DNA of 64,000 bases, from contig OZ025218.1 of NCBI GenBank assembly GCA_964019055.1, positions 1,881,191 to 1,945,190 of the forward strand, in the 5' to 3' direction. The stretch's first letter is position 1. Each line of letters opens with the position of its first letter. Below, one piece after another: positions 10,943 through 25,400 of the stretch. Position numbers and translations under genes: made by a program. This stretch comes from Anthopleura xanthogrammica (Eukaryota; Cnidaria; Anthozoa; Actiniaria; Actiniidae). Under the pieces are notes generated by a model. That model was not told the origin of the DNA and did no database searches. It saw only the letters and a program-made list of their open reading frames with translations.

Positions 10943-13900
10943 AAACTAAAACTATGTGCACTCTAGTCTGTTTGACAGATTTAACAACAAGTCTTAATTT
11001 TTATTTTTGCTTAATTGTAGTGTTTAAAAGAAGATGTTGAGGAGGCAAACAGTGAAAGTATTGGTATTCAGTGTGATATTGATGACAGATCCAAACCTAT
11101 TCTATCTAAAGATGTTGCCACTGAAATTGATTTTTCCTTACTTGTTGTGCAAGAATCAAGAAATGCTGTTTCAGTTCAGACAGAAGTCTCTTTTCTTCAA
11201 AACAACTCGTCTTTCAGAGACATAGGGGTAATGACTTTCTCAGAGGATGAATCAATTTCACCTTCGGAATCTATTTCAACAGAAAGCGATCCTTTAATCC
11301 ATGACAATAACGAGCAGGTCGGAACACTTAAAAATGTCGTCGATCCTGAAGATGTTACAAAAGATCCGACCCTTACTCTCAATAGTAGTTCCACGAAAGA
11401 TGAGCCAGGTGATCACAGTAAAGACGATGAACTAATTAAGAAAGAAAATCCAAAGGTTTTATCTCAGTTGGATGATGATAAACATTTGCAAGAACATCAT
11501 TCAGATGAGGAAAATTCACCGAAACAATCTGCAAGTCTAAAGAATTCGGACTGTGAAAATCTATCAGAAGAAAAGTCGAGTGCTTCATCTTGCGATACTG
11601 CAAATGAACATAACGAGGGCACAAATGCCAAAATAGTCGATGAAAACACCAATTTAAATGACATAGTGTCAGAAGAGCAATATTCGAAAGAAAGAGATAG
11701 AACAAGTCTTATTGTTCAATCAGATAATCATGTCATAGCGAAAACATCATCTGAAAACGACGATCTTTCAGAAGTTGAGAAAAGATGCGAAGAAACAGGT
11801 GTAATTAGTGCTCACATTTGTAAGAACTTTAACGAAAACGAGTCCTCGGACGTGTTATCGCATGGTAATCCTCCAAAAGACGAGCAATGGGAGCAAGGGA
11901 GTGATTTACGACCATCTAATGAGGCATTCCAAGTAGAAAACCTTAATACCCCTTCTGACAATTCAGTCGAAAAAGACTTACATCAAGAAGATGCTTGTTT
12001 AAGTTTTGAAAAAACCATCGATGAACAGAGTTTTGATAATACCACTAAGGACATCGAGAATTCGTGTGATGATGTTTGTGACTTGGAAAATGACCAGCCC
12101 AAAGAAGATCAATATAAAGAATCAGAACAACATGCCACACAAGTATCCTGTCAGAAAATCGGACGTCAAACTGCCAGAAAGTGTGCTGACTCTCTCAGGA
12201 AATGCTTGATAATTCAAAAGAAGGCCCCCGAATTGTCTAACACTGAAACTTCTACTAAGGATAAAAGAAAGTGTCTTCGCAAAAGGACTTTGAAAAAAAG
12301 AATTTGTACCGACCGATTTTCCAAGCGCCTGAAGGTCCTTGTTATCCCACTGGAACAAGATTTGCCGCGGATTGAAGGCCAATTGAAATCTACATGTAAC
12401 ACAGGTACTAATGATACTGTTGCTCTTGATAATATTATCCACATTGTTAAACTTGATCATTCTTATCTTTGTTCAGAAGAAGAAAGACAATCTCAAACTG
12501 AGCATGAAGTGAGTGAGTCTGAGTCATATAATATTGGTGATATAATACCAAGCAGAAAAAACTCCGGACCAACCAGCATTGAACCCCAGAATGGTGCAGC
12601 TTTATTTCCGAATACTGAATGCAGTGATGAAAATAAGCAGTCAGAAAATGACCAGCCCTTGGTGGGTAGAAATCATGAAGTATCTGTAGTGAATCAAGTG
12701 TTTGAGAAATCTATTGAAGATGAGTTTCAAAATAAAGATGATCAAAATGAGCCAAAACAAAGGCCTAAGAATCCAGATAACAATCGTCAAGAAGACTTGT
12801 CCATTAAAGAAATCTGTGTCAAGAAAAGTAATGGTTTTGATGAAAATGATGAACGTGACACCCAAGGTAAAGCAAAAGATAAAATCCAAAATCTTGAAGA
12901 TCAGTTAAAACATTTGCCCAAGATGGACGAAAATGGAATAGTATTCAATGAAAATGATTGTCAAGATAGAAATATCGATAACAATAATGACGAAAATCAA
13001 AATAAAGCAACAAAGACAAATCAACATCTTGAAGATCATTTAGAAGATTTTTCGATGAAGGAAGAAAACGAAGAAGTCTCTAATGGAAATGAGCCCCAAA
13101 ATAGAAATGTTGAAAAGAATGAGGAAAATGACGCTCAAAAGAAAGCAAAACAGAAAACTGAAAAACTGAAAATGAAAGATAATCAAGAAAACGTGCCCAT
13201 GACAGACACAAATTATCAAGTATCTAAAGAAATCGAAACTCAGAATGAAAATAGTGTTAAGAATAATGAAGATAAGGCCGAAAACAAAACAGATGAACAC
13301 AGGGCGAAGGATGAACCTCAACGTAATGATCAAGCCAATCTTGTGGTAGGTTATACTCTGAAAGATGGGAGTGGTGGAATACCTAATGAAATGGAAATTG
13401 AAAAACCCAAAAGATGTGGAGATGCATCTCAAAAAGAAGCAGATGAAACCAAATCAAAATATGAATCTCAAAATCAAGAAAAATGCCCACAAAACATATC
13501 TGTAGTGGAAGCAAGTGGTCAGGTATCTATTGAAAGTGAACAAGTAAGTCTAGGTAACGAAGACATTCGCAATGTCACTGATGAAGGTGACTCAGAAGAT
13601 ATTATGCCAGAAAGAGGAGACAATGAAACCTTTTCAATTATGAACAGCCAATCTGATGAGCTGAACACTAGCATAAAGCCACTCCTCACCGAAAAAGTTG
13701 TAAAAGTGACACCGGCAGCCAATAAAGATGCCGTGAGATATCCTAATACTCGATACCGACGGCCTGACCTCAAGTGTAAAATATGTGGCAGAGGATTTAA
13801 AAGTCGCTTTAAACTCTCATGTCACCTGAAAGGCCATAATCGGGTAAAAACAAACACTTGTCGGTTTTGCCTGAGAACGTTTAGAAGTTATTCTCTTCTT

Positions 13901-16900
13901 TGTGATCACTTGAAGTACCATAATATGGTATCGAAGTACAGATGCTCTTACTGCAATGAAAGCTTCATCTCACATCAGAAGCTTGTTTCACATTTTATTA
14001 AATGCAGTGAAACAAAAACCACGCCCCAAAATAGCAGTAGTATCTCTGATACAGCAAAGTGTGAAGTTCCATCTTCTGAAACCTCTCCACTCAAAAATGA
14101 CCGCCAACTGGATAATGTAACATCACCTACGACAAATGAACTCATATGTAACATTTGCAAAATGGCATATGTATATCCCACAAGTTTCAAGAAGCATTTG
14201 GATTTACATGCTGCGATGCCGAATGGGCCAGCCAATGAAAAAGCCTTGAAGGAAAGTTATAAATCTTTTGAGAATTATATATCTAGTGGAAACAGTAAAC
14301 TGAAAAGTGTGTTGGGAGATGTGACAAGTCCCAAAGATAGTAATGGTGATCCGTCTGAAAGTCAAACCATTCTTTCTGGTGTCAGCAAAGATGAAAATGA
14401 TGAAAGTCCTCTCGACTGTCCAGTCTGTGGAATGCACTTTAAGATGGAATATTGGTTGAACTATCATGTTAAGAAGAAGCATGGAATGTCGGCTATGGAG
14501 ACCTCAACTGTGTTGGGAGATGTGACAAGTTCCACAGATAGTAATGATGATCCGTCTAAAAGCCAAACCAGTCCTTCTGGTGACAGCAAAGGTGGAAATG
14601 ATGAAAGTCCTATCAGCTGTCAAGTCTGTGGTATGCACTTTAAGTTGGAATATTGGTTGAACTGTCACATTAAGAAGAAGCATGGCATGGAATATTGGTT
14701 GAGCTGTCACATTAAGAAGAAGCGTGGCGTGTCGGCTATGGAGACCTCAACTGTGTTAAAAGATGTGACAAGTCCTACAGATAGTAATGCTGAGGTGTCT
14801 GAAAGTCAAGCCATTCCTTCTGGTGAGAGCAAAGATGAAAATTACAAAAGTCCTCTCGACTGTCCAGTCTGTGGGATGCTTTTTAAGAAGGAATATTGGT
14901 TGAATTATCATATTGGGAAAAAGCATGGAATGTCTGCAATGGGGGGCCCACCAGAAACTAACAGAGATAGTAAAACAAATACATCAAATAATGCGAAAGA
15001 GAATCCTCGATGTCTTGAAAATGATACATCCCCCAAGACGATGGCAACAGAGTCTACAAACATCCAAACAAACAAAGAAGGAGAGATAGGCGAAAACATA
15101 GACAAACTAGTAAGCAGTCCTCTGAAGTGTAAAGATTGTGGAATCCAATTTAAGAGAGAGTCTTGGTATGACCGTCACATGAAAAAGAAACATCTAATGT
15201 CCAAAGAACGCTTTGCACTGTTAAGTTCGCCCCAAGCATCCGAACATAAGAATGATGAAACATGGGAAACAAGCAAAGGCACGAAAGAATCCCAGGAAAA
15301 CCACGTGCTGGCACAAGGAAGAACGGAAAACGTGCCTGAAGATGGACCAAAACATTCGGAAGGAAAGCAAGTCTTCCAATGTGATATATGTAACCGAGGG
15401 TTTATTTATTTTGGAAGTCTTGGAAACCATATGAAGCATAAGCACCCTGGTTTAGAAAACAGAAACCACAACGAAAAGACCAGGACTGATGTGCCAGAAA
15501 TACCAAAGGATGCGAACCTAAAATCGGCTTTTGAAGTCAAGAAGAATGCTGGGAAGGCTGGACGCTCTTTCCTTAGAACTGAGGTGTGTAGCAACAATGA
15601 TAACGTTGTCATTGGTTACAAGCAAAATAATTTCAAGTGTTGTGAATGTCCTGAAGAATTTCCACATCTTGATGATCTTATAAAGCACAGCAGTGAAAAG
15701 CATGTGGCACGCAAATGTCCGCACTGTGAACATAGCTGTTCTTCTACTGAAGAGTTACATTCCCACGCACAAATACACCGTAGAGAGGCCGCCGCAGACA
15801 GAATAAAGAAAATTTGCTGTAAAATTTGTGGAAAAGAGGTCTCGACTGCCCTCGAATTAATCACTCATTTTCGTACACACAAAAGAGGCAGAAAAAGAAA
15901 AATCGACGAAACTCAAGATGCACAATCAACATCTAAATCAATTGAGCCTACTGGAAGCAGTTCGTCTGATGCTCCTAATTCTAAGATCGGAATAGAAGGT
16001 TCACTGTCACAATATCCCGATGAAACGCTTTCTCAACGTGCTATTCAAAACTTGTCTGAATCGAGTAATCCGATCGTAAGTAACCCAACAAGTAAGAACA
16101 ATATAAGATTATCGGTGTTTTTTTGTCTTGTATGTAACAAAGCATTTAGTAACATTAGGAAACGATCATTGCACATGAAGCGTTCACACCCTGATAGCAA
16201 GAAAAAGAAAGTATTCATCCAAACAAACCACAAAGTTGCACATCGTTACAAATGTCCCGCTTGTGGCCGAAATTTCCGTAAAATAAAATATTTTAATGAG
16301 CACAAGTGTGAAAATAAGGATATGGAGCCTACTGAGCTGCTAACGGACAACACTGAGCCATCGTTCGTTTCCAGGAACACTTTTGAAGTTAATGAAGGGT
16401 CGCAAAATAGTGATGGGAGAATCCCTCAAGACAGACTCTTTTCAAAAGGCCACACTCCAGCGATTAACGGGGACCCTTGCTTTGATCCAAGCACAGAAAG
16501 ATGCGTCTCTGGCGATACAGATATCAAAATGAAATGTAATTCACCCAGAAGAAAGCATTGGAAATGTTCCATTTGTGACCGATCTTTCTATAAAATTAAG
16601 TCTTATAATAAGCATAAACGTAGCCATGAGATTATGCAGTCAACTGAGCCAACAGACGTTCCCAACAACAATTTAAGTTGCAGTCCTACTGACATACTGC
16701 CTTCAAAAGATATCAACACTTCAGCGATACAAGATAACCTTGGTCTTGTTCCAAGTGGAGACCTTGTCCCACTTCCCAGAAAAGATGAATCCGCTTATAC
16801 ACCTGATAAGCCCAAAGAAACGACCAGACAAAAAAAAATATCCAAAATTTCAAATATTGAGACTATTTGGGAAGACAAGAATGCCGTTGGCACTGAGTCC

Positions 16901-17416
16901 GCGTCTGTTTGTAACAGCGAGACTTCAAGTGGAGCGAGCTCGACAAACGGAAGCAAAAATGAGACTCGTTCGCCTTCAAAAAGTGTATTCCAGTACCTAA
17001 ACTTGGAAACGCACTCCTGTGGTAACTTGGTAGGAAATGAATTCAAGTGTTATTATTGTAGTTTATCATTCAGTAGTTTTTATCGAAGAAACTCGCACGT
17101 TTTTACAACTCACAAGAGGGAATCAAAACAGCGTCACCCGCGTCATTCTCCTATGGAAACAAACCAAGGCAAAATATCTCAGGACACTAATGATACTTCC
17201 CCACAGATGGTACTAAACAGCTATGAGTTACCTAAATCTATGGATAAAGAGTTCTTCAATTCAAGAATGCAAGATGTTAACGTGAACGACGAAAGTTTCA
17301 AAAAGAAAAAACACGTCCCAAATATTCTTCGAAAAACCAACATAGAAAGAAGTGATTTGATTGGTCAAGACAACGGTTTAGTTTTGGAAACAGTATCAAC
17401 CAGGAACGACAGTTGA
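8280..17416 (+). CDS. Large C2H2 zinc-finger protein, ~2198 aa, three coding exons
   Basis: Proposed exons are 8280-8369 (30 codons), 8450-8560 (37 codons) and 11021-17416 (2131 codons plus stop), all phase 0 with GT/AG borders. Exon 1 carries VKIKEEPIDE, which fits a sumoylation motif. Exon 2 (WFEFKCNSGKVLFYFNI) is unrecognised. Residues from about 70 to 980 are a low-complexity, Asp/Glu/Lys/Asn/Ser-rich, probably disordered stretch. From about 985 to 2100 lie about 16 C2H2 or C2HC fingers (CxxC-x12-Hx3-5H), singly or in small groups rather than one long KRAB-type array; the first group is CKICGRGF, CRFCLRTF, CRYC-like. A 67-residue unit with one finger is repeated in tandem. It is probably a nuclear DNA- or RNA-binding regulator; no orthologue is claimed. 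The 2.46-kb second intron could hide a further exon. Confidence 0.85.
10025..10274. mobile_element. Palindromic foldback MITE in intron 2 of the zinc-finger gene
   Basis: The left arm (AAATTGCGATAAAATACTAT...) is mirrored by the right arm ending ATTTTATCGCAATTT. Roughly 100-bp arms pair across a centre near 10140-10160. It is non-coding and AT-rich. Confidence 0.7.
10893..10944. repeat. (AAAT)n microsatellite
   Basis: About 13 uninterrupted tetranucleotide copies in intron 2 of the zinc-finger gene, about 80 bp before the exon 3 acceptor. Confidence 0.9.
14308..14940 (+). repeat. In-frame tandem repeat encoding a single-finger module (three copies)
   Basis: Copies start at about 14308, 14509 and 14752. 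Each reads VL.DVTS..DSN...S.SQ...SG.SK, then CxVCGM.FK.EYWLN.H..KKHG. The first spacing is about 201 bp (67 codons). The second is about 243 bp because copy 2 has an extra 42-bp internal duplication that repeats GMEYWLSCHIKKK, ending in RG where the normal finger has HG. All changes keep the frame. Confidence 0.85.
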
Positions 17417-18291
17417 TTGATAGAAAACATGGAAGAAAAGTCAAATCAATGTGATGTTATCGTTGGTAATAATCTATCTTGTTAATTCCTAAGACAAAAC
17501 TTTGCAGTACATATATAAATAAGCTTAAAGTTCGTCTGGGAAAAGACAGAAATAAGCCATTAATGCGGAAAAGTCAAGACTTGAATAATCTTACAAGTTA
17601 AGCATGGTAGGAAGTTTGCTGGCCAAAATGGATGACTGTATACAACTATAAAGAGACCTTTTCCAGTGGTTTCATTTTTATTCAAAACCGCGTTATAGAC
17701 CCCTTTCACGTAACGTCAAAGCAGCTCGATTTGGAGGACAAAACAAAAGAATTTTAATCTCCTAAGATTTCGAACCTATTTTTTCGTCTTCCAAATTGAG
17801 CTGCATTCCGACGTGCTGCAAGGGGTCTATTAACAGTGTCTGTCTAAAGGCATTTGTAAACCATTATTTATGTTGGTCAATTTTAATCCAGTTTCTCGTC
17901 TTATCTTAAACGTGGCTCATTTGTTATTCTCAATGATCGATTTTGCTTGTTCTCACAAAATATTTAACGAATATTTAAAAAAATATATTTTGATCTCTGT
18001 TTTTTTCTTCTGGTTTTCTGCTAAGAGCATATTTTTGCTCCCTTGACTGGTTGGTGTGACTGCAACCCGATCTGGAAAGACGCTGGTTAACAAACCATGT
18101 GTTGGGAGATGGACATTGTTTATTTAATGGCTTTTGAAGATAACTAAGAAAAAAATGTATATGAGCGTTTCTTACAAATTTTAATATATACGCTACAATT
18201 TATCTGGAAATGCCTTTTTTCATAAAAAATAAGGGTAGAATAAATTAATCTGATTCTGTCATTATTTTGTTTCATTTTATTAATATACCAA
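17417..18291. mobile_element. 3' flank of the zinc-finger gene with a small Harbinger-like MITE (17696-17829)
   Basis: TAGACCCCTTT (from 17696) and AAGGGGTCTA (to 17829) form terminal inverted repeats. The inner GCAGCTCGATTTGGA and TCCAAATTGAGCTGC pair as well, giving a 134-bp MITE. TTA adjoins both ends, compatible with a 3-bp PIF/Harbinger-type target duplication. No canonical AATAAA was found close to the gene's stop. No gene was seen in the rest. Confidence 0.65.
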
Positions 18292-18663
18292 TATCACGCT
18301 AGCTTGACATAATATATTTGATTTACAAGAAAACGAGTTAACTATCAAATTTGTCACATCTATATAGTAGAACTGCAAAGTTTCCTAAAAATCGATCTTA
18401 AACTAACGAAGATATAAAGTTTTGAAACTAAGCATTTTTACAAAGAAATGTATGTTGCCGGGCATCGCACCCCGGCAAGCCTCGTTATCAGTCTAGATAC
18501 ATACATTTCTTTGCAAAAATTCTTGGTTTCGAAAATTCATGGTTTTGTCAATTTAAGGGCAATCTTTACGAAACTTTGCAATTTTACTATTATTGATGTG
18601 ACAAATTTGATAGTAAACTTCTTTTACCAAAAAAACTGAATATAATGTCTGGCAAGCGTGATA
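18292..18663. mobile_element. Palindromic foldback MITE
   Basis: Ends are TATCACGC and GCGTGATA. The arms pair over about 165 bp (for example ATCAAATTTGTCACATC near 18345 against GATGTGACAAATTTGAT near 18595), with a central hairpin around 18440-18520 in which a second palindrome (ACAAAGAAATGTATG and CATACATTTCTTTGC) encloses GC-rich sequence. Confidence 0.75.
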
Positions 18664-20210
18664 TAGGTCCATTGTATATAATTTTGTCAAGACGTAGTCC
18701 ACGACAACCAATGTAACAAATTGTATCGACAAAATAGGCAAGCTCAGAGATAGAAAATAGGACATGATCACACTTTTCTGAGCCTACTCTTATCGTACAA
18801 CAACTCTTTATCCTAACTGTGCAGAACCACAGACTGCCTACATTGTCCAGCAATATCGTGCTGAAATTGTGCAAACTTGGCGCGATATAGTTCTAAGTAA
18901 AATACCTACAATATATATTGCTTATCCAACGTCCAGAAGTATAACTTAGAGGACCCTCCTGAAAATCATCACCGATGAGTGTGGCTTCCTCGTTAAATAT
19001 GATAATAAATAAATGAATAAATTTCATGTTCTACTATTTCTTTTAAAGATTGGAGTGAGTTTCACCGAGGAAATTTATGTTAGAGTGATTGCAATAAATC
19101 TGTGTTACAAAGTCTAATATTCAAGGTCTTTTATTCTAAGGAAACATAAGACTAATAATTCCAAGGAATTATAAGAACTCTACTCATAATGCATGTAATC
19201 ACTCTAAAGTTGAGTTGAATCCAAATCATAAATACAAGTTTATATGTCATTACCGAGGAGGTGGATATGAGATATATCACAACCCGAGGCTCATACCCAC
19301 TGGGGTATAAGGTATATAACCGTCTTGTATCATCATTGGGGAAGTTTCTTAAACACAGAGTTGATAACTAGATATCAACCTGGTAAGCCACCGTTGGGCG
19401 AACAGGAAGGATAAAGACCGCCAGTGAACAAAAGAAACTGACTAAATGATATGATAATTATAATCATAGAAATATCAATGACATGTGATTTTTCCTTTTA
19501 CACTTCAATCTTATCAACTTTCATTTAAATACAACGGCTTTGTTAGGACTCTTTCTTCCTTTCTAATCTATCTAGTAATAAAATTTGAATTGATGAATAT
19601 GGCCCATATTAGCGGTTGCTATTGACGACCAACCGGTGAGTTCATAGGCCTTTTCTGAATCTGTTAAGCAAGATGCATTGTGGTCTAGCTTCGGTACAAA
19701 CAATACCTTATAAGACGTGGTGAACAGAAGTTTGTCCCGAATTAAGATAGACTACAATATATCATATTCACTATCTCAGAAAATGTCTAATGAATTGTTT
19801 GGTGTATAGAACTTTATTTTAATTAGGGATTCATGTTACACCATGGTAACTGTAACCCCTTGTACAATCATGCATATAAATAATATATTCATCCAGGCCG
19901 TAAATAGAGTATAGTTCAAATAAAAGTAGGAAACTACTGGCTTTGTAAAGTTTTACCACAATCGTAGACTCTCGTTAGCTCAAACAGATGGAGCAAAAAA
20001 TTTCAAAAGGTAAAATTCGCTGAATTATTTAATTCCTTTGAAATTTACATCTCATTTATAAGAAACCACATTTAATTGAAATTACTAATCATCACATCCC
20101 AATTCAGCTGTAGATTTTTTTTTTCAGATTAAGGTGCACACTCGTCAGATTCTTTGGAACCCTTGTCTTCTGAAAAAGTTTGGTTAAAGGTAAGCTTATC
20201 AGTGGAGCAA
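18664..20210. other. Intergenic, no gene recognised
   Basis: No credible coding frame, RNA gene or clear transposon ends were seen in this stretch, which lies between two foldback elements. Confidence 0.45.
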
Positions 20211-20462
20211 CTATAGAATACCCCGCCACGCATATGCTACATTTGAAGCCAGTGGCTACGGCTACAGGTCAAAAGTAATATATTGATCTCCCTGTGTCTT
20301 AGTAGAACGAAGTATCTCTATGAAGTGTCTTAGTAGAACGAAGTATAACTATTAAGTGGCTACGCGGCTACGGGTGCTACAGGTCAAAATTAATATAATA
20401 GATATAGGATATTACATGGTCGCGCGGAGATACGAATTTTATCTTCGAGTGTTGATGTTATC

Positions 20463-20493
<31 letters not shown>

Positions 20494-20887
20494 GATAATA
20501 TCAGCACGAGAAGATAAAATTCGTATCTCCAAGCGGCCATGTAATGTTCTGTTTATTATATGAAATCTTCAATGAAAAATAATGGAGAATTTGAGAAGCT
20601 AAGCAAAAAGTCGAAATTTGTCACCACCAGTGTTGATATAAATCGTATCCCCACTGGCCACTGGTGGGAGTGGGGATATCAATTTTATCATTTTGATGTC
20701 ACTCAATATCACACTCTATTTCATATAATAAAACGAAGTATCTCTATGAAGTGGCTACGCGGCTACGGGTGCTACATATGGTATCCCTGTGTACTGAATA
20801 CTGTTATGGGATCCCTGTGTATCATAACCCGTAGCCGTAGCCACAGGCTACAAGTATATATGTAGAGTGGCGGGGTATTCTATAGCT
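20211..20887. mobile_element. TIR element with CTATAGAATACCCCGCCAC ends
   Basis: A 19-bp terminal inverted repeat (CTATAGAATACCCCGCCAC at the left, GTGGCGGGGTATTCTATAG at the right) bounds about 675 bp. Subterminal copies of a GTGGCTACGCGGCTACGGG-like motif occur near 20355 and 20753, with an inverted version near 20825. The element contains the left arm of the neighbouring foldback (20396-21298). Confidence 0.65.
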
Positions 20888-21298
20888 GTACAATAAAATA
20901 TATTGTCATAAATATCTGTTTACCGTTTACCGTGAAGTGATATCGTATCACTTCACTGATATGATTTTTATTCACGGCTTTATTTCACGGATATCGACCC
21001 TAAATGATAAAATTGATATCCCCTCTCCCACCAGTGGCCAGTGGGGATACGATTTATTTCAACACTGGTGGTGACAAATTTCGACTTTTTGCTTAGCTTC
21101 TCAAATTCTCCATTATTTTTCATTGAAGATTTCATATAATAAACAGAACATTACATGGCCGCTTGGAGATACGAATTTTATCTTCTCGTGCTGATATTAT
21201 CTCTCACCCGCTCGCTGTGCTCACTCGTGATCGATAACATCAACACTCGAAGATAAAATTCGTATCTCCGCTCGACCATGTAATATCTATCCTATATA
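20396..21298. mobile_element. Large foldback element with ~300-bp inverted arms
   Basis: The left arm runs from TATAGGATATTACATGGTCG to about 20705 and the right arm from about 21000 to 21298 (CGACCATGTAATATCTATCC); they are near-perfect reverse complements. Each arm has its own inner hairpin (GGAGATACGAATTTTATCTTC against GAAGATAAAATTCGTATCTCC). A fragment of the same family lies at 8008-8097. Non-coding. Confidence 0.8.
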
Positions 21299-22411
<1,113 letters not shown>

Positions 22412-25400
22412 ATGAAAAGAGCATTTGGAATATTTTTATCCCTCGTAACAGTTAGTTACATAGTTTGGTTCTACTCATGTCCACGGAATGTATCACCACA
22501 GATAGACACCTCAATATCGGGTAAAATCTATGACTTTAGGTATCAGTGGTGCCGCTTACACAGATGGAGAGTAGACTGGGAATCAATGGTGAGTCCCTGT
22601 TGGAAGGAAATGAGCTGGGATAAACGGGATGTGACGTCACGGAAGAGAACGAGCCCTTACCGAAGCTACATCAGTAAATGGGAGCTTTCGCCTGCCGGTA
22701 AGAAGACTATATAGGCTCGTTAAATTTGACGTTTTGTGTTCCGTCTTTGGTTGTTTTTTTTCACGCTTCACAAGTGCCAACGCCCGTGCGCATGTCTGAT
22801 GAGTAGTTAGAGTTTCTGAAACAATATATTCAATGAAGACATTCAATTCATTGACAAATTTTAAGTACAATCTTTTTGGTATTCCACCTAGGTCATTTTA
22901 CTCGCTTTTGGATCCAATCAGTTGATATGGATGGTCATTTTAAGAAGATCGGAGGCGATTCCTGGCGAGTGTACATCAGACAAGGTCCAGCGTCACTAGC
23001 ACCAGTTGTTATCGATCACGAAAATGGGTTGTACGAGATTTTGGTTCTCATTCTCGAACCTGGTGACTATTACGCTGGGATAAACCTGGATTATACGTTG
23101 TGTAATGGGTATCGAGACCCTCCTAAGAAATTCTTTAGAAATGGTAAGTTATGTGGAAGCGGAACATTTCCTATTACGGTTGACGATAAGAAAGCCGATT
23201 CCTCATTAGCTTCTCTTGTTAGATGAACCAATATGGCGGCTATTTCATTGTTATTTTTATCTCAAAGGATTTTGAGTCATATGGTTGCCTCCCTAGAATT
23301 ACTTGTGGACAGTCGATAGCGAGACATTAAAGTGAAGCGCCAAAACCTAATTGGTTAGCGGCATATATAGCGCAATTAAAAGTTGTCAATTTTTTTTTTA
23401 AATGTCAAAAAGAAATCAAAAACTTGTGGAGGTGACTACGGTACGACGCGTAGCACAGTAAAGCTTGAAAGAAAATGCAAATATAAAATCAAAAGTTGAA
23501 ATCAATGTTGAAATCAATTATTTACTCTCAACTTATTTACTTGCAGTAGCAAAAATTATCAGTGGCAGCAAATAGTTTAGTAATTGATTTGTTTTTATTG
23601 ATCGTCTGTTTAGGAACAAATCAGGGGCTGTACGTTGATGTCGATGATACGTTTCTTGGTGACATTAGAGCAGACTTTATAAACAAACCACTCTCAGGAC
23701 GAACTGCTGTCAAGATGAGAATTAGGCCCAGATCAAAAGGTATGCTGGACTTTAATCCATCCATCCATTCATTCATCCATCCATCCATCCGTCCGTCCGC
23801 CCCTCCGTCCGTCCATCCATCTACTCCTTCATCGTTCGTTCGTTCGTGAAATTTGAATTGTCTATCACAGAATGTTTTCGGACTCTTAAACATTAACATG
23901 CAATTTTTTCATAGGATATTTCGACTATTGCCGCGACACTGCTTCATGCAACAGGCTAACCGCATCATGTGGACTGACCTGCTCTCACATGTGGGATGGC
24001 CATGGCAGATGGGTCAACATGTCCTGGAAGTCTTATTCACGAGGTAGCTATGGAATAAGGAATATTAAAGATTGATTTAATCAATCTTCTATTCATGTTT
24101 TTGGTACAAGGTTTGCGGGTCAAAACAAAGTAAAGAGTAAAGCCTTATTCACACTAGCGACGCAAGCATAAGCATAACGACATACGCAAGCGCAGATAGT
24201 ATTTCATGGTTAGTTATCCCCTATACATTTGGACAGAACAAAACATTCAGTCATCCTTAGATTACTGTCTGCGCATGCGTATGTCATTGTGCTAATGCTT
24301 GCGTTGCTAGTGTGAACCAGGCTTAAGGCCGAATACAATGGTTGAACTACACATGAGCCGTACCTAATGACATAAAAGAATAACGCCTTTCAATGCGTAC
24401 GGCTCATGTGAAGCTCGAAATTTAACCTGAGCCTAAGAAAAATTGGACTTCGAACAGTTTGTCTTCCATCCCGTGGGTGGGTTGGCAAAACAGTCCTGAA
24501 ACTGCACACCTAGTAACTAGTAACACCAAGCACTAACCCAACAACTGCCAACTATCTAGCCCAGCCCCACCCAACTCTACCAATCCACTTTACCAACCCA
24601 ACCTATCAAACTATGAAAAAATCGCAAAAAAAAAAAAAACACCATAAGACAACATATTGGGAATCCAGTTCATTTATACTTTTATTGGAATGAAAAATAT
24701 TATTCATCGTGGAAATTTAATAAAGAAAGAAATGATATTATTCGTTTGTCTCACGATTGAGGGTCATTTGTAGAAGACCGCGACGGTTGGACTGCAAGCT
24801 GCTAGTCTTTATCAGGCGATGGTGTTGACTGGATGGTGCGTCTGTTATATGCCGCTCATCGGATCATCTGCGCAACTTTTATCTAACGTAATTTTTTTTT
24901 CTTATAAATTTCTATCTGCTTTTTAATTCTAGCAACTCTTCCTCGACCTCATCGTTTTCAGCCACAAACTCTATTAATCATTGGCGATTCGAATGGAAGG
25001 AGATTCTTTGAACTGGCCGAACGTAGTAATCTTTGTAAACATGTTTTCAAGCGATGTGATCTGGTGCAAAATTGGTTATACGAGGTATTTATACCCCTTC
25101 TATCCTTATTTACGCTCAGAATAGGCCTTTCGTAATACTTATGCGTCAACTCCTTAGCCTCATGTTCATGCAGCTCATTAAATATCACATCGTGACGTGC
25201 AAAGGTATGACCACATTTTATGTTTTCGGATACTTCCATGCACGAGCATTGCTGTGAAGATGTCTGATTTTACCAAATAAGGTGTGTAAAAGCTCGTTAG
25301 GCAGCAAAAATCCCGTTCATGAAAGTATGGGAATACATTTAAATGTGATCATACCTTTAAGCGTCGCGTTGTATTATTTAATGAACTTCATGAACGTGAG

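Noticed and set aside
20123..20190. Exon-like segment between TTTTTTTTCAG and GTAAGC
   Set aside because: Splice-like borders are good, but every frame contains a stop; at most a non-coding leader exon, with no evidence linking it to the NXPE-like gene.
23562..23899. Separate small genes around NXPE exon 3
   Set aside because: Explained by exon 3 of the NXPE-like gene read on into the intronic TCCA microsatellite.
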